64,000 nucleotides of DNA from Streptomyces sp. QL37 (GCF_002941025.1 NZ_PTJS01000001.1:6143472-6207471); one strand, 5' to 3'; numbered from the stretch's first letter, positions 1-8,360 are shown. Notes: a model not told the origin generated them from the letters alone. A program made the numbers and translations.

Positions 1-430
1 GCAGGAGTCCGACCACCGGGCCCGTCGCCAGCAGTTCGGCGGGCGGGTCGTCGACGACGGGGATGAAGGGCGCCGCGGGGTAGCCACGCTGGGAAGGATG
101 GAGCGCGGGCAGAGCGCCTTCCCTGGTCGACACGTCCGTCAGATAGCGGCAGATCCGTTCCACGCGCATCCCACCGCAGCGGCCGATCGAGTCGAGGACG
201 CTCAGCGCATGGGCGGTGTGGAGCGGTTGGCTCACCGGACCGCGAAGATCGGGTTCGAGCGCGTGACCGTAACCACCGTCCTCGTTCCGATAGGCGGCGA
301 GCGCGGTTTCGACGGGGTCCGCGCCTCCTCCCAGGAAAAGATGGGCGAACCGCCGCTGCTCTAGGACGCGTGCGGTGAGCCAGACGAACTGCTCGGCGCG
401 GGCGAGGGGATTTGCTCCGGTTCCAGCCAT
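1..430 (-). CDS. Conserved hypothetical protein, N-terminal part (window edge)
   Basis: Reading leftwards from ATG at 430, 143 codons are visible before the window ends, so the C-terminus is missing. The product begins MAGTGANPLARAEQFVWLT and contains NEDGGYGHALEPDLRG followed by a histidine-rich helix (QPLHTAHAL). The DGGYG-type motif and helical character resemble the alpha/alpha-barrel repeats of prenyltransferase and terpenoid-cyclase folds, but the match is loose and no catalytic motif can be assigned. It is transcribed divergently from the DUF3046 gene. Function unknown. Confidence 0.6.
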   Translation of the reverse strand, partial: MAGTGANPLARAEQFVWLTARVLEQRRFAHLFLGGGADPVETALAAYRNEDGGYGHALEPDLRGPVSQPLHTAHALSVLDSIGRCGGMRVERICRYLTDVSTREGALPALHPSQRGYPAAPFIPVVDDPPAELLATGPVVGLL

Positions 431-510
431 GGAACCGACCGTAGAGGGGAAAACGCCGCCTGCAGGGCCCACCGGCCCGGCTGCACTCTCAGGAGCGGGA
501 TACTGAGGGC

Positions 511-705
511 ATGCGGTTGACGATTTTCTGGGAACGGATGGCTGATCACTTCGGCGAGGCCTACGCCGACTCCTTCGCGCGCGATCACGTCATGGCGGAG
601 CTCGGCGGCCGCACGGTGCACGAGGCACTGGCCGCGGGATGGGAGGCGAAGGACGTCTGGCGCGGGGTCTGCTCGGCGGTCGGTGTGCCCCCGGACAAGC
701 GCTGA
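511..705 (+). CDS. DUF3046 family small protein
   Basis: This 64-residue protein (MRLTIFWERMADHFGEAYA...) has the size and the TIFWERM / HVMAELGGRTV / VWRAVC-like pattern of DUF3046, a family found almost only in actinobacteria and usually just upstream of recA, as here. It has no signal peptide or membrane segment. There is no clean Shine-Dalgarno: the -10-like GATACT lies 6 nt before the ATG, so the mRNA may be leaderless. Its biochemical role is unknown. Confidence 0.85.
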   Translation: MRLTIFWERMADHFGEAYADSFARDHVMAELGGRTVHEALAAGWEAKDVWRGVCSAVGVPPDKR

Positions 706-800
706 GCGACGCGGCCACACCCGTCGGCACGCGCGTCACCCGCATCGGTCCCTGCCGGGCCGGGCGACCAGCTGTCACCCCGGTGAGCGAGACTTGTCCC

Positions 801-2027
801 GTGGCACCGACAGACGAGACCGCCCAGACCCAGCCGCCCGCCTCGCCGCCCGCCCCACCGAATCCGCCGCCCGGCACCGGCCCCGTCCGCATGCCCGGCT
901 GGCTGCCGCGCGCGATGGTCATGGCGCTGGCGCTCTACGGGTGCTTCCAACTGGGCAGCTGGGCCTTCTACCAGCTCATCGGGCTGCTGACCAACATCCT
1001 CATCGCCTTCTTCCTGGCGCTGGCCATCGAGCCGGCCGTCAGCCGCATGGCCGGGCACGGGATGCGCCGGGGACTCGCCACCTTCCTGGTCTTCCTCGCT
1101 GTGCTGATCGCCGGGGTCGGCTTCATCGTCCTGCTCGGCTCGATGCTCGCCGGCCAGATCGTCGACATGGTCGAGGAGTTCCCCAAGTACCTCGACTCGG
1201 TGATCAACTGGGTCAACCAGACCTTCCACACGGAGCTCTCCAGGGTCGAGGTCCAGGACAGCCTGCTGCACTCCGACTGGCTCCAGAAGTACGTGCAGAA
1301 CAGCGCCACCGGCGTGCTCGACGTCTCGACCACCGTTCTCGGCGGGCTGTTCCGGCTGCTGATGATCTTCCTGTTCTCGTTCTACTTCGCGGCCGACGGG
1401 CCCCGGCTGCGGCGCGCGCTGTGCTCCGTACTGCCGCCCTCCCGGCAGACAGAGGTGCTGCGCGCCTGGGAGATCGCGGTCGACAAGACCGGCGGTTACA
1501 TCTACTCGCGCGGACTGATGGCGCTGATCTCCGGCGCGGCGCACTACGTCCTGCTGGTGGTTCTCGGAGTGCCCTACGCGCCGGCGCTCGCGGTCTGGGT
1601 CGGCCTCGTCTCGCAGTTCATCCCCACGATCGGTACGTATCTGGCCGGCGCGCTGCCCATGCTGATCGCCTTCACGGTCGATCCCTGGTACGCGCTGTGG
1701 GTTCTCGGTTTCGTCGTGGTCTACCAGCAGTTCGAGAACTACGTGCTGCAGCCGAAGCTCACGTCCAAGACGGTCGACATCCATCCCGCGGTCGCTTTCG
1801 GCTCGGTGGTGGCGGGCACCGCGCTGATGGGCGCCGTCGGGGCGCTGATCGCCATCCCGGCCGTCGCCACGCTCCAGGCGTTCCTGGGCGCGTATGTGAA
1901 GCGCTACGACGTGATGGACGACCCGCGGGTGCAGGGCGGCCACCGCTGGCGCCGTGGCGAACCGGTGGTGTCGAGGATCCGCCGTGCCGTGGGCGGGGAC
2001 GCCGAGCGGACCGACGGTGATCCGTGA
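801..2027 (+). CDS. AI-2E family transporter (PF01594-type permease)
   Basis: A 408-residue integral membrane protein from GTG at 801. After a proline/threonine-rich cytoplasmic N-terminus of about 35 residues come paired hydrophobic helices (residues ~35-95 and ~100-130), a soluble segment (residues ~130-185) and a C-terminal bundle of helices, which is the usual AI-2E exporter layout. The conserved FIPTIGTYLAGALPMLIA stretch and the later QQFENYVLQPKL motif are family hallmarks. The charged tail (~40 residues) is species-variable. Family members export autoinducer-2 or act as Na+/H+ antiporters; the substrate here is not deducible. It lies between the DUF3046 gene and recA, the usual Streptomyces position. 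Confidence 0.85.
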   Translation: MAPTDETAQTQPPASPPAPPNPPPGTGPVRMPGWLPRAMVMALALYGCFQLGSWAFYQLIGLLTNILIAFFLALAIEPAVSRMAGHGMRRGLATFLVFLAVLIAGVGFIVLLGSMLAGQIVDMVEEFPKYLDSVINWVNQTFHTELSRVEVQDSLLHSDWLQKYVQNSATGVLDVSTTVLGGLFRLLMIFLFSFYFAADGPRLRRALCSVLPPSRQTEVLRAWEIAVDKTGGYIYSRGLMALISGAAHYVLLVVLGVPYAPALAVWVGLVSQFIPTIGTYLAGALPMLIAFTVDPWYALWVLGFVVVYQQFENYVLQPKLTSKTVDIHPAVAFGSVVAGTALMGAVGALIAIPAVATLQAFLGAYVKRYDVMDDPRVQGGHRWRRGEPVVSRIRRAVGGDAERTDGDP

Positions 2028-2162
2028 CAATCGCGACAGGGCAGGGGGCCTCCACGGGGTATCACCCGAATCGGATGTGAGACCCGTCGCAGTTCATTGA
2101 CTTCATCGATGTCGACTGCTATAAGCGGCTACCCTCGGCCGTATCGGCCCGGCGTGGTGCGC

Positions 2163-2195
2163 TTGACACTAAAATCGAACATCCATTCTCATGAG
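2163..2195 (+). promoter_or_regulatory. recA promoter (TTGACA -35)
   Basis: TTGACA at 2163-2168 is a perfect -35. At 17-18 bp spacing the -10 would be TTCTCA/TCTCAT (2186-2192), a weak match. The LexA box fills the spacer, which is the expected geometry for SOS repression. Transcription would start near 2199, giving a leader of about 130 nt. Confidence 0.65.
2175..2190 (+). promoter_or_regulatory. LexA (SOS) box of recA
   Basis: TCGAACATCCATTCTC matches the actinobacterial LexA operator (TCGAAC-N4-GTTCGA) fully in the left half and at 4 of 6 positions in the right half. It sits within the recA promoter. lexA itself is in this window at 38.5-39.3 kb. Confidence 0.8.
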
Positions 2196-2230
2196 ATTCC
2201 GGCCGGGTTTTGCCGGGCCCGACCGTGGAG

Positions 2231-2239
2231 TTGTCCACA
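2231..2239 (+). promoter_or_regulatory. DnaA box in the recA leader
   Basis: TTGTCCACA is an exact match to the preferred Streptomyces DnaA box. It lies between the SOS box and the recA start and is flanked by GTGGA, making a short palindrome GTGGA-GTTG-TCCAC (2225-2238). A single box in a leader suggests local regulation or chance rather than an origin. Confidence 0.5.
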
Positions 2240-2328
2240 GGCCGGGAGGACGTCGAGGCCCATTGTCAGTGGCAGGGGTTAGCGTCTGTGACGTGAAGCG
2301 ATCGACTCAAGCAAATCGGGTGGAACCC

Positions 2329-3459
2329 ATGGCAGGAACCGACCGCGAGAAGGCGCTGGACGCCGCACTCGCACAGATTGAACGGCAATTCGGCAAGGGC
2401 GCGGTGATGCGCCTCGGTGAGCGGCCGAACGAGCCGATCGAGGTGATCCCCACCGGGTCCACCGCGCTGGACGTGGCGCTCGGTGTGGGCGGGCTGCCGC
2501 GCGGCCGCGTGGTGGAGGTGTACGGGCCGGAGTCCTCCGGTAAGACGACGCTGACGCTGCACGCCGTGGCGAACGCGCAGAAGCTCGGCGGCTCGGTGGC
2601 GTTCATCGACGCGGAGCACGCTCTGGACCCGGAGTACGCGAAGAAGCTCGGCGTCGACATCGACAGTCTCATCCTCTCGCAGCCGGACAACGGTGAGCAG
2701 GCGCTGGAGATCGTGGACATGCTCGTCCGCTCGGGCGCGCTCGACCTGATCGTCATCGACTCCGTCGCGGCCCTGGTGCCGCGAGCGGAGATCGAGGGCG
2801 AGATGGGCGACTCGCACGTGGGTCTCCAGGCCCGTCTGATGAGCCAGGCGCTCCGGAAGATCACCAGCGCGCTCAACCAGTCCAAGACCACCGCGATCTT
2901 CATCAACCAGCTGCGCGAGAAGATCGGCGTGATGTTCGGCTCGCCGGAGACCACGACCGGTGGCCGGGCGCTGAAGTTCTACGCCTCGGTGCGTCTGGAC
3001 ATCCGCCGGATCGAGACGCTGAAGGACGGCACCGACGCCGTGGGCAACCGCACCCGCGTCAAGGTCGTCAAGAACAAGGTGGCGCCGCCGTTCAAGCAGG
3101 CCGAGTTCGACATCCTCTACGGCCAGGGCATCAGCCGTGAGGGCGGTCTGATCGACATGGGCGTGGAGCACGGCTTCGTCCGCAAGGCCGGCGCCTGGTA
3201 CACGTACGAGGGCGACCAGCTCGGCCAGGGCAAGGAGAACTCCCGCAACTTCCTCAAGGACAACCCCGACCTGGCCAACGAGATCGAGAAGAAGATCCTC
3301 GACAAGCTCGGCGTCGGTGTCCGTCCGGAGGATGGGGCGGCGGAGCCCGCAGCCGATGCCGCGGTCACCGCGGGTGCCCCGGCCGACGGGGCGGCGAAGT
3401 CGGTGCCGGCTCCCGCGACCAAGGCCAAGCCCGCCAAGGCCGCGGCGGCCAAGAGCTAG
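2329..3459 (+). CDS. recA: Recombinase RecA
   Basis: Strand-exchange ATPase and co-protease for LexA self-cleavage; 376 residues from ATG at 2329 (preceded by GGGTGG). Walker A GPESSGKT is at residues 66-73, with [16 protein letters not shown] as Walker B and the DNA-binding loop containing [17 protein letters not shown]. The C-terminal tail after residue ~330 is Ala/Pro/Lys-rich (ending in a lysine-alanine tract), typical of Streptomyces RecA and longer than in E. coli. recX begins 4 nt after the stop, so the two are surely co-transcribed. The gene is under an SOS promoter (LexA box at 2175). Confidence 0.99.
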   Translation: MAGTDREKALDAALAQIERQFGKGAVMRLGERPNEPIEVIPTGSTALDVALGVGGLPRGRVVEVYGPESSGKTTLTLHAVANAQKLGGSVAFIDAEHALDPEYAKKLGVDIDSLILSQPDNGEQALEIVDMLVRSGALDLIVIDSVAALVPRAEIEGEMGDSHVGLQARLMSQALRKITSALNQSKTTAIFINQLREKIGVMFGSPETTTGGRALKFYASVRLDIRRIETLKDGTDAVGNRTRVKVVKNKVAPPFKQAEFDILYGQGISREGGLIDMGVEHGFVRKAGAWYTYEGDQLGQGKENSRNFLKDNPDLANEIEKKILDKLGVGVRPEDGAAEPAADAAVTAGAPADGAAKSVPAPATKAKPAKAAAAKS

Positions 3460-3462
3460 GCC

Positions 3463-4155
3463 GTGACGCGTCGCACGGAGTGGCCGGGCACCGACGCAGG
3501 TGCGGGCCCTGGCCCCGAGTACGCCGCAGAACCGTCCGGAGGCCCCCCGGAGCCCGGCCGAGGGGCCGGGTTCGGTGAGGGGGCGGGCCGACGTTCCCGC
3601 TCCCGCTCCAGAAGCAGCGGTTCCCCTTCCTCGTCGAGGGCCGAGAAGGGGGAACCGCGAGACCCGGTCGAGCAGGCCCGCAACATCTGTCTCAGGCTGC
3701 TGACCGGGACCCCGCGCACCCGTAAGCAGCTGGCTGACGCGCTGCGAAAGCGGGAGATTCCCGACGAGGCGGCGGAGGAAGTCCTCTCACGGTTCGAGGA
3801 CGTGGGCCTGATCGACGACGCCGCGTTCGCGGACGCGTGGGTCGAGTCCCGGCACCACGGGAGAGGGCTGGCCCGCCGTGCCCTCGTGAGGGAGCTGCGG
3901 ACCAAGGGGGTGGACCCGACGGTGATCGACGAGGCTGTCGGGCAGCTCGACCCCGAGCAGGAGGAGGAGACCGCCAGGGAGCTCGTCGCGCGCAAGCTCC
4001 GCTCCACCCGGGGACTGGACCGTGACAAGCGTCTGCGTCGGCTCGCGGGCATGCTCGCGCGCAAGGGATACGGCGAGGGCATGGCCCTGCGCGTGGTGCG
4101 TCAGGCGATCGAGGCGGAGGGGGAGGACATGGAAGGGCTGGACGAGCCCTTCTGA
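3463..4155 (+). CDS. recX: Regulatory protein RecX
   Basis: Binds RecA filaments and moderates RecA activity. 230 residues from GTG at 3463, only 4 nt after recA. Residues ~1-65 are a low-complexity extension rich in Pro/Gly/Arg/Ser (RRSRSRSRSSGSPSSSR); the RecX three-helix repeats start near residue 68 (ARNICLRLLTGTPRTRKQLADALRKR) and run to about 220. An internal start could remove part of the extension, but no better ribosome-binding site is evident. Such N-terminal extensions are common in Streptomyces RecX. A strong hairpin at 4267-4305 follows. Confidence 0.95.
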   Translation: MTRRTEWPGTDAGAGPGPEYAAEPSGGPPEPGRGAGFGEGAGRRSRSRSRSSGSPSSSRAEKGEPRDPVEQARNICLRLLTGTPRTRKQLADALRKREIPDEAAEEVLSRFEDVGLIDDAAFADAWVESRHHGRGLARRALVRELRTKGVDPTVIDEAVGQLDPEQEEETARELVARKLRSTRGLDRDKRLRRLAGMLARKGYGEGMALRVVRQAIEAEGEDMEGLDEPF

Positions 4156-4266
4156 CCGGCGAAACGGCCGGCGCGGGGGAGCGGGGGGCAAGAGACCAGG
4201 CCGGTGTGGGGATCGGGTGTCCGGCCGGAGCGGGGGAATCGGGGGATGAACGCGCAGGCCACGGGC

Positions 4267-4305
4267 GGTCTGCGGCGGTGGCGGAGGGGGCCACCGCCGC
4301 AGACC
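4267..4305. terminator. Bidirectional terminator after recX
   Basis: A perfect 16-bp inverted repeat (arms 4267-4282 and 4290-4305, 7-nt loop) lies between the convergent recX and the minus-strand gene ending at 4365. There is no U-tract, as usual for Streptomyces. Confidence 0.8.
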
Positions 4306-4364
4306 GTGCCCCCGCCCCGGACGGGGCGGACGGCGTCAGGCGGGGGCGGGCGGAAGCGGAGGGC

Positions 4365-5021
4365 TCAGTGTCCTGCCAGCGACGCGCGGCGGATCGTGGC
4401 GTCGATCAGGGCCAGTGCGTCGGCGGCGGTACGGCCGGAGTGCCGGTTCCAGGGGCCGATCAGGCCGGGCCAGCCCTGTGAGCGCAGCTCGGTGATCATC
4501 CACGCGCCGGCACGGTCGACGGCGTCGAGCGAGCCGTAGCCGAGCCGGTGGGCCGTCAGCATGGCCCCACAGAGGCAACGCGCGCCACGGGCGTTGCGCA
4601 GGCGGTAGGGAGTGTTCTGCCAGCCCCACTCGGTGAGGATCTGCCGGGCGTAGCCCAGATGGGTGGACGGACGCACATCGGGCTGTCCGATGCGGCGCCA
4701 GGCGTGCAGGCGCTCGGGCAGTACAGCGCCGAGGCGTCCGGGAAGAGGGCGCTCGCGCGGCAGTCGCGGAGGCAGGGCCCGCAGGGAGTCCTCGACGAGC
4801 CGGTCGACAGGCACGGACAGCAGGTCCCGCCAGTCCGCCGGGTGCGCGGGCCGCGTCTCGTCCTCCGGTACGGACACCGGGGGCGCGGGCTCCCGGGCGG
4901 TCTGCTGCCAGCCTGTGACGATGCGCTGCCACGCGTCGGTGTCATGGAGCCGGGAGGCCTGTGTGTCGAGCTGGTCCGGGGTGAGCTGAGCGGTTTCCAT
5001 CGGCGCGACATCTCCGTACAT
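4365..5021 (-). CDS. Conserved Streptomyces hypothetical protein
   Basis: A soluble protein of 218 residues from ATG at 5021 (MYGDVAPMETAQLTPDQLD...), chosen because GAGGA lies 5-6 nt upstream. The internal ATG at 5000 (METAQL) is a possible alternative start. It contains an ARCLCGAMLTAHRLGYGSLDAVDRAGAWM segment with two close cysteines, and a C-terminal RTAADALALIDATIRRA helix. I recognise no catalytic motif and no membrane segment. It is convergent with recX. Function unknown. Confidence 0.7.
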   Translation of the reverse strand: MYGDVAPMETAQLTPDQLDTQASRLHDTDAWQRIVTGWQQTAREPAPPVSVPEDETRPAHPADWRDLLSVPVDRLVEDSLRALPPRLPRERPLPGRLGAVLPERLHAWRRIGQPDVRPSTHLGYARQILTEWGWQNTPYRLRNARGARCLCGAMLTAHRLGYGSLDAVDRAGAWMITELRSQGWPGLIGPWNRHSGRTAADALALIDATIRRASLAGH

Positions 5022-5126
5022 TCCGGTCCTCAGTGATGAGGTGAATGTCCGTCGCGCGCGGCGATCGCTCCACCGGGGAGCAGCGTTCGGGTGGGTCGGA
5101 GTGTCGTTCGGTCCAGTGAGCGGCCG

Positions 5127-5155
5127 GATGGCCGGTGACAGCGCCACCGGCCATC
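5127..5155 (-). terminator. Terminator downstream of the rhodanese/CDO operon
   Basis: An 11-bp inverted repeat (GATGGCCGGTG / CACCGGCCATC, 7-nt loop) lies 118 bp beyond the rhodanese stop. The rest of the 5022-5272 gap holds short GGCCATC/CCGGTCATC repeats and no gene. Confidence 0.55.
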
Positions 5156-5272
5156 AGGCCATCCGGTCATCGATCACCGGTCATCGGAGAGCCGTCGGAG
5201 GGACGGGGCCAACCGGCACGCATGGTGGCGGCCGCCGACGCACGAGGGCGGGTGCCCCAGGTGCTCCTCCGG

Positions 5273-5680
5273 TCAGTGAGCGACCGGGAGCCCGGCCGCG
5301 CGCCAGGCCTGGAAGCCCCCGGTCAGATCCGTGGCCCGGTGCAGTCCGAGCTGTCGCAGGGACGCGACCGCGAGACTCGAGGCGTAGCCCTCGTTGCAGA
5401 TCACCACGACCCGCAGATCGTGGCTCACCGCCTGCGGGGCACGGTGGCTTCCCTGCGGATCGAGCCGCCATTCCAGTTCGTTGCGCTCGACGACCAGAGC
5501 CCCGGGGATCAGGCCGTCCTTCTCGCGCAGCGCCGCGTAACGGATGTCGACCAGCAGCGCGCCTTCGGCAGCCTCGGCCGCGGCCTCCTCGGGTCCGATC
5601 CGGTCGTAGCCTGCCCGTACCCGGTCGAGCAGTTCATCGATGCCCACCCGGTCCTGGTGTCCCTGGTCCGTGTCGCTCAC
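5273..5680 (-). CDS. Rhodanese-like domain protein
   Basis: A 135-residue single-domain rhodanese from GTG at 5680. The active-site loop is VVVICNEGYASSLAVASLRQLG, with the catalytic cysteine in CNEGYAS. LVDIRY and the C-terminal GGFQAWRAAGLPV are typical rhodanese flanks. The start codon overlaps the stop of the cysteine dioxygenase gene (GTGA), so the two are translationally coupled. With that neighbour it probably handles sulfur released during cysteine catabolism (thiosulfate or persulfide transfer); this role is inferred from context. Confidence 0.9.
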   Translation of the reverse strand: MSDTDQGHQDRVGIDELLDRVRAGYDRIGPEEAAAEAAEGALLVDIRYAALREKDGLIPGALVVERNELEWRLDPQGSHRAPQAVSHDLRVVVICNEGYASSLAVASLRQLGLHRATDLTGGFQAWRAAGLPVAH

Positions 5681-6288
5681 TGCCAGTCCTCCGGGCGCTC
5701 GGTCTGCTCCAGGCGCAGCACCGCTCCCGTGCGGCTGTAGCGGCGGATCCGCGGAAGGGGCGGGTAGTACGCGTGCACCGAAACGGCGTGCTCGTCGCCG
5801 GACTCGTTGAGCACCTCGTGGACGTGGTGCCGGCCGAACGCCCTGCCCTGTCCGGTCGCCAGGAGCCGGTCCCGGTCGATGCCCTCGCTCAGTTCGAGGG
5901 TCGTCCAGCCGTCGGTGGGCAGCCGCGCGGCCAGCGAGTGTTCCCGGAGGGAACCCGCCGCGACGGTGAACGCCCCCGTCGACTCGGCGTGGTCGTGCCA
6001 GCCCGTGCCCGTACCGGGCGGCCAGCTGATCAGCCACGCCTCGCTGCCGCCGGGGCCCTCGAGCCGGAGCCAGGTGCGGCCCTCGGGGTCGAGCGGGAGC
6101 GAGGCGACGAGCGCGGCGTCCTCCGCGGTCCGGCGGACGAAGTCGAGCAGTTCCGCGGCGGTCGGGGCCGGGGAGCCCGTACCGGCGACGGCGGGCACGC
6201 TCGTGTCGTCGGCAGCGGGGGCCGACGGGTCCGCTCCGACGGCGGACGCGGACGCGGGTGTGGGCAGGGTGGGAAAGGATGCAGACAC
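5677..6288 (-). CDS. Cysteine dioxygenase (type I, cupin)
   Basis: Oxidises L-cysteine to cysteine sulfinate with non-haem iron. 203 residues from GTG at 6288, with AGGAC about 8 nt upstream. After a Pro/Ala-rich N-terminus (~45 residues) comes the cupin domain with GTGTGWHDHAESTGAF (two iron-ligand histidines) and, further on, FGRHHVHEVLNESGDEHAVSVHAYYPPL, which supplies the third histidine and the conserved SVHxYxPPL end of bacterial CDOs. The reading frame stays open to 6435, but the region 6289-6448 better fits a regulatory leader with its own peptide in another frame. Coupled to the rhodanese gene by a 4-nt overlap. Confidence 0.92.
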   Translation of the reverse strand: MSASFPTLPTPASASAVGADPSAPAADDTSVPAVAGTGSPAPTAAELLDFVRRTAEDAALVASLPLDPEGRTWLRLEGPGGSEAWLISWPPGTGTGWHDHAESTGAFTVAAGSLREHSLAARLPTDGWTTLELSEGIDRDRLLATGQGRAFGRHHVHEVLNESGDEHAVSVHAYYPPLPRIRRYSRTGAVLRLEQTERPEDWQ

Positions 6289-6361
6289 AGGGACCGTCCT
6301 GAGAAGTTCGCGAGGAAGCACAGCCGCGCGCGAAACAGCACGGCGTGCGAGGAAAGGCGAT

Positions 6362-6448
6362 TCAGCAGGACGGGCGACACACGCAGCCCGCATAGCGGAC
6401 GAGGTCCATATGGACCCTCCGCCACAGGCGCACATCGGTGTCGGTCAT
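6362..6448 (-). CDS. Cysteine-rich leader peptide (28 aa) of the cysteine dioxygenase operon
   Basis: A 28-codon ORF begins at ATG 6448 and ends at TGA 6362. Its last residues are Y-A-G-C-V-C-R-P-S-C-stop, three cysteines in the final seven codons. It ends 73 nt before the cysteine dioxygenase start. A promoter (TTGACC -17- TGTACT) places the -10 box 7 nt before the ATG, so the mRNA is probably leaderless. An internal ATG at 6409 with a strong GGAGGG 5 nt upstream would give a 15-residue version with the same cysteine-rich end. Small Arg/Cys-rich putative leader peptides are known upstream of sulfur genes in Streptomyces. A cysteine-responsive attenuator is inferred. Confidence 0.75.
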   Translation of the reverse strand: MTDTDVRLWRRVHMDLVRYAGCVCRPSC

Positions 6449-6455
6449 GATCTGG

Positions 6456-6484
6456 AGTACACCATGTGCGCCTGCGACGGTCAA
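6456..6484 (-). promoter_or_regulatory. Promoter of the cysteine dioxygenase leader
   Basis: On the minus strand, TTGACC (6484-6479), a 17-bp spacer and TGTACT (6461-6456) form a good vegetative promoter. Transcription would start at or next to the leader-peptide ATG (6448). The -35 is embedded in the palindrome GGTCAATTGACC (6479-6490), beside the stop codon of the monooxygenase gene. Confidence 0.7.
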
Positions 6485-8115
6485 TTGACCTCCGCGGTCC
6501 GGTCGGAGCTCGTGGTGGTGCGCGCCCGTTCGCCGTGCGCCGTGTCCGGGCCGCCCCCGCGCGCCGCGTCCGCCGCCGCGAACAGTTCGGCGGGCCGTAC
6601 CCCGCTGAAGGCCGTGACGAGATACCCGTCCGGCCTGACCAGCAACACCGTATGGGCCGTAGCCCCCGGGTAGCTCTCGGTCACCAGCAGCTCGGCCTTG
6701 ACGGGGAGGGCGGCCACCGCGTCGACGAGCCGGGGCATGACACCCGCGGTCAGCCAGTGCCGCCTGTCCCACACCCCCGTGCCCGGTGCGACCAGGATCA
6801 CCAGCAGATGCCCCAGGCCCAGCCGGTCGCGCAGCCGCACCGTCTTCCCGTCGGGTGCGGTCACCCGCACATCGGTGACGGGCGCGCCGGGTTCCGTCCC
6901 CACCGAGGCGTGCGCCTCGGCGCGTTGAGGCGAAAGAGGGGAGTGCGCGTACGAGGGGGGCGCACCCAGTGGCCCGCACCCGAGATGGCCGTCGGTCAGC
7001 AAGGTGTCGTGCCCGCGCGCCGTACCGGGTACGAGCGTCCGGAGGCCCGCGCCGCCCCGCAGTATCGGCAGCGACTGGTCGGCGGCGCGCAGCCGGGAGG
7101 CGACGGCTGCCCGGCGCTCGGCCTGGTAGCTGTCGAGCAGGAGCTCGGAGGCACTCTGGTGCCAGGCCTGCGCCAGCTTCCAGGCAAGGTTCTCGGCGTC
7201 CCGCAGCCCCTCGTCCAGGCCCTGGGTGCCGAGCGCGCCCAGCAGGTGGGCGGCGTCCCCGGCGAGAAAGGCGCGCTTGGACCGCCAGCGCCTGGCCAGC
7301 CGGTGGTGGAGGGTGTACACGCCCGTGTCCAGCAGCTCATAGGCCGGAGTCTCACCGCACCAGCCCTCTAGGGTGTCGCGGATCCTGGTGATCAGGGCGT
7401 CGGGGGTGACCAGTTCGCCGCGCGGCGGAAGGAGCCAGTCCAGCCGCCAGACACTGTCGGGCAGCGGTCGCGCGGTGACCTCGGCCCCACCGGTGCGCCA
7501 GGGCGGGGACCGGTGGAGTACCGCCTCGCCCGGCCAGGGCAGTTCGGCGCGGAGCGCCGCGACAGCGTGCCGCTCGACCGCCGTGCGACCGGGGAACCTG
7601 ATGTCGAGGAGCTTGCGTACGGTGGACCGCGCGCCGTCGCAGCCCACCAGGTAACTCCCGCGCCACCAGGTCGATCCAGGCTCCCGGGTGTGCACGGTGA
7701 CCCCGTGCGCGTCCTGCTCCAGGGTGTCGATCCTGCTGAACGGCACCATGGTGACCAGGTCCTGCGCCGCGACCGCGGCCCGTAGACCGCCTGCGAGGGC
7801 GTGCTGGGGCAGATGGACGGGTGAGGGCAGCGGTACGGTGCCCTCCTCCTCGCCCAGGGGCACGGCCCGCACCAGTTGCTTACGCCGCACCGAACGCCAG
7901 CCGGCCCACCGCAGCCCCTCGTCGTGGAGTGCCGGGCAGCCGAGCCGTCCCACCAGGTCCGCGGTGTCCTCGCGCAGCACGACGGTGCGGGCAGGGCGCG
8001 GTTCGTCCTTCCCCGGCCCCTCGTCGAGCAGCACGGAGGGAACGCCCTGAGCCGCGAGGGCGAGCGACAGCGCCAGCCCGACGGGGCCGGCGCCGACGAC
8101 GATCACCGGGTCCAC
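6481..8115 (-). CDS. FAD-dependent aromatic-ring monooxygenase-like oxidoreductase
   Basis: 544 residues from GTG at 8115, with GGAGGGG 7 nt upstream. The N-terminal dinucleotide fold is VDPVIVVGAGPVGLALSLALAAQG, the middle motif GCDGARSTVRKLL is the DG motif, and FLAGDAAHLLGALGTQGLDEGLRDAENLAWKLA is the GD motif, as in MhpA/PheA-type group A flavoprotein hydroxylases (PF01494). The C-terminal ~150 residues form the thioredoxin-like domain of phenol hydroxylases. The N-domain histidine/FAD contacts look intact. The substrate cannot be told from sequence; no ring-cleavage gene is adjacent. It ends immediately before the cysteine dioxygenase promoter. Confidence 0.85.
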   Translation of the reverse strand: MDPVIVVGAGPVGLALSLALAAQGVPSVLLDEGPGKDEPRPARTVVLREDTADLVGRLGCPALHDEGLRWAGWRSVRRKQLVRAVPLGEEEGTVPLPSPVHLPQHALAGGLRAAVAAQDLVTMVPFSRIDTLEQDAHGVTVHTREPGSTWWRGSYLVGCDGARSTVRKLLDIRFPGRTAVERHAVAALRAELPWPGEAVLHRSPPWRTGGAEVTARPLPDSVWRLDWLLPPRGELVTPDALITRIRDTLEGWCGETPAYELLDTGVYTLHHRLARRWRSKRAFLAGDAAHLLGALGTQGLDEGLRDAENLAWKLAQAWHQSASELLLDSYQAERRAAVASRLRAADQSLPILRGGAGLRTLVPGTARGHDTLLTDGHLGCGPLGAPPSYAHSPLSPQRAEAHASVGTEPGAPVTDVRVTAPDGKTVRLRDRLGLGHLLVILVAPGTGVWDRRHWLTAGVMPRLVDAVAALPVKAELLVTESYPGATAHTVLLVRPDGYLVTAFSGVRPAELFAAADAARGGGPDTAHGERARTTTSSDRTAEVN

Positions 8116-8219
8116 GGTGTGACCCCTCCGGCGCTGGTGGGGGTGGCCGTGGACGTCCAGGAGGCCGAGGGGGAGGAAGGGGGTGCGGCGGCGGTGGTTC
8201 GGGGCGCGATCACAGGACG

Positions 8220-8249
8220 AATGCAACCCACTGCCGGTGCTTGCGTCAA
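8220..8249 (-). promoter_or_regulatory. Promoter of the FAD monooxygenase gene
   Basis: On the minus strand, TTGACG (8249-8244), an 18-bp spacer and TGCATT (8225-8220) form a plausible HrdB-type promoter. The leader would be about 100 nt. Nothing else was recognised in the 8116-8414 gap apart from this and the glu terminator. Confidence 0.6.
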
Positions 8250-8326
8250 GCGACGGCGGGACCGGGCGCCTGAGTTGCCGCCCCACGCAACCCATGCAGC
8301 TCCCGCGCCCCAGGGGTCCGGAAACA

Positions 8327-8360
8327 GTGACAGCCCGTCGGTGTGCCGACGGGCTGTCAC
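8327..8360 (-). terminator. Terminator of the glu operon
   Basis: A perfect 15-bp inverted repeat (8327-8341 / 8346-8360) with a TGTG loop sits 54 bp beyond the gluD stop. Confidence 0.88.

Noticed and set aside
585..2030. Long open frame on the minus strand across the AI-2E gene, and many similar ones elsewhere
   Set aside because: High-GC shadow frames: Arg/His/Gly-rich composition and no codon bias or homology.
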